A stretch of 64,000 nt of DNA, taken from assembly GCA_017303995.1 (NCBI GenBank), contig JAFLBE010000005.1, positions 60,031-124,030 on the forward strand, given 5' to 3'. The DNA comes from Bacteroidota bacterium (lineage in GTDB: Bacteria > Bacteroidota > JABWAT01). The position numbers and the translations under genes are program-made. Shown here in pieces: positions 63,667 to 64,000 of this stretch. The notes beneath the pieces were generated by a model. It was not told the origin of the DNA, ran no database searches, and saw only the letters and a list, made by a program, of their open reading frames with translations. Numbering within the stretch: the first letter of the stretch is position 1; every line of letters begins with the position of its first letter.

Positions 63667-63935
63667 AAAAACGGAGATTCACTTTTTCTGAAAATTGAAA
63701 TTCGGGAAGTTGCATGATTCTAGTAGTTTAATGACCGGTTGTCTGAATTTTAGAAAAAAAACATCCCCCTGGCTTCGCCGTTCCCCCTTCGAAGGGGGAC
63801 TTATAACTCGGTCTCCCAAAATGTGTTTCCAAGCTCCGCCCGACTTACCACTTATAACTTACCACTTATAACTTGTCATTGCCTGAAATATGTTGACCTA
63901 AAACCATGCATATTTGTAACTTCCCGGAGGCGCTA
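63667..63935. repeat. Intergenic stretch with palindrome and 14-bp tandem repeats
   Basis: An 18-bp perfect palindrome (TCCCCCTTCGAAGGGGGA) lies at 63782-63799, preceded by CCCCCTGGCTTCGCCGTT. Then ACTTACCACTTATA occurs twice in tandem (63843-63856, 63857-63870) with part of a third copy. These are typical FCB intergenic repeats. No gene is visible in this gap. Confidence 0.65.
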
Positions 63936-64000
63936 ATGGAAACAGGTCAAACAACAAATTTAACAAAGCCAGAAAGAAAAACCCGTTATTTCAGTGAAAG
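63936..64000 (+). CDS. Partial CDS, first 21 codons, possibly a transposase
   Basis: ATG at 63936 with GGAGG six bases upstream, running off the right edge. The visible residues METGQTTNLTKPERKTRYFS end in R-Y-F-S-E, which resembles the start of IS3-type OrfA transposases (K-x-R-Y-S-E-E-F-K). The match is short, so this is a weak suggestion. The good ribosome site makes a real gene start plausible. Confidence 0.4.
   Translation, partial: METGQTTNLTKPERKTRYFSE

Overview
The window looks like a chromosomal segment of a Gram-negative (diderm) bacterium of the FCB superphylum, probably outside classical Bacteroidia (Ignavibacteriota-like or a related lineage). The evidence: an outer-membrane biogenesis gene set (lpxH, hldE halves, tamB, several beta-barrel proteins); a secreted subtilase ending in the YPNPFNPTT-type C-terminal sorting signal common in FCB phyla; plain Shine-Dalgarno sites (AAGGAG, AGGAGA, GGGGAG); and sigma70-like -35/-10 promoters (for example TTGACT-17-TATCTT before fur) rather than the Bacteroidia TAnnTTTG type. 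The phylum call is inference. No rRNA, tRNA or CRISPR array was seen.

Left arm (1-11.2 kb). A partial feoA-like gene and fur lie on the minus strand. A plus-strand run follows: a beta-barrel protein, a large secreted gluzincin-type metallopeptidase, then a tightly overlapping series lpxH - class A penicillin-binding protein - alpha/beta hydrolase - outer-membrane protein - methyltransferase - dgt. These are envelope and housekeeping functions.

Middle (11.2-38.4 kb) is an accessory region, visibly more AT-rich. It holds a secreted subtilase, small membrane proteins and lipoproteins, a decayed FG-GAP gene fragment, and a minus-strand operon (27443 to 18679) of exported proteins. That operon has three paralogous FlgO/CsgG-like proteins in tandem with near-identical N-terminal domains but unrelated C-terminal domains (one an NPCBM sugar-binding domain), a fourth FlgO-like lipoprotein, two LPP20/FlgP-FlgT-like proteins, and several small lipoproteins. 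Divergently from it run two paralogous proteins of unknown family (one with a membrane anchor) and two exported TPR-CHAT protease-like proteins; a third TPR-CHAT gene converges from the other side. This set of predicted envelope-located caspase-like proteins, TPR scaffolds and swappable surface modules is the best candidate here for an undescribed system.

Right arm (38.4-64 kb). A long minus-strand operon carries a methyltransferase, aroK, aroB, a GHL10 glycosidase-like protein, split hldE (kinase and adenylyltransferase), tamB, rnr, a second gluzincin/propeller/barrel protein and a glycosyltransferase, followed by an MFS sugar transporter. Upstream is ppiD with its own promoter and a strong terminator. 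A MATE transporter, a repeat-rich intergenic stretch, a metzincin-type lipoprotein and a propeller lipoprotein finish the window, with the first codons of another gene at the right edge. Intergenic gaps carry short hairpin and text-like repeats that look genome-wide in nature.
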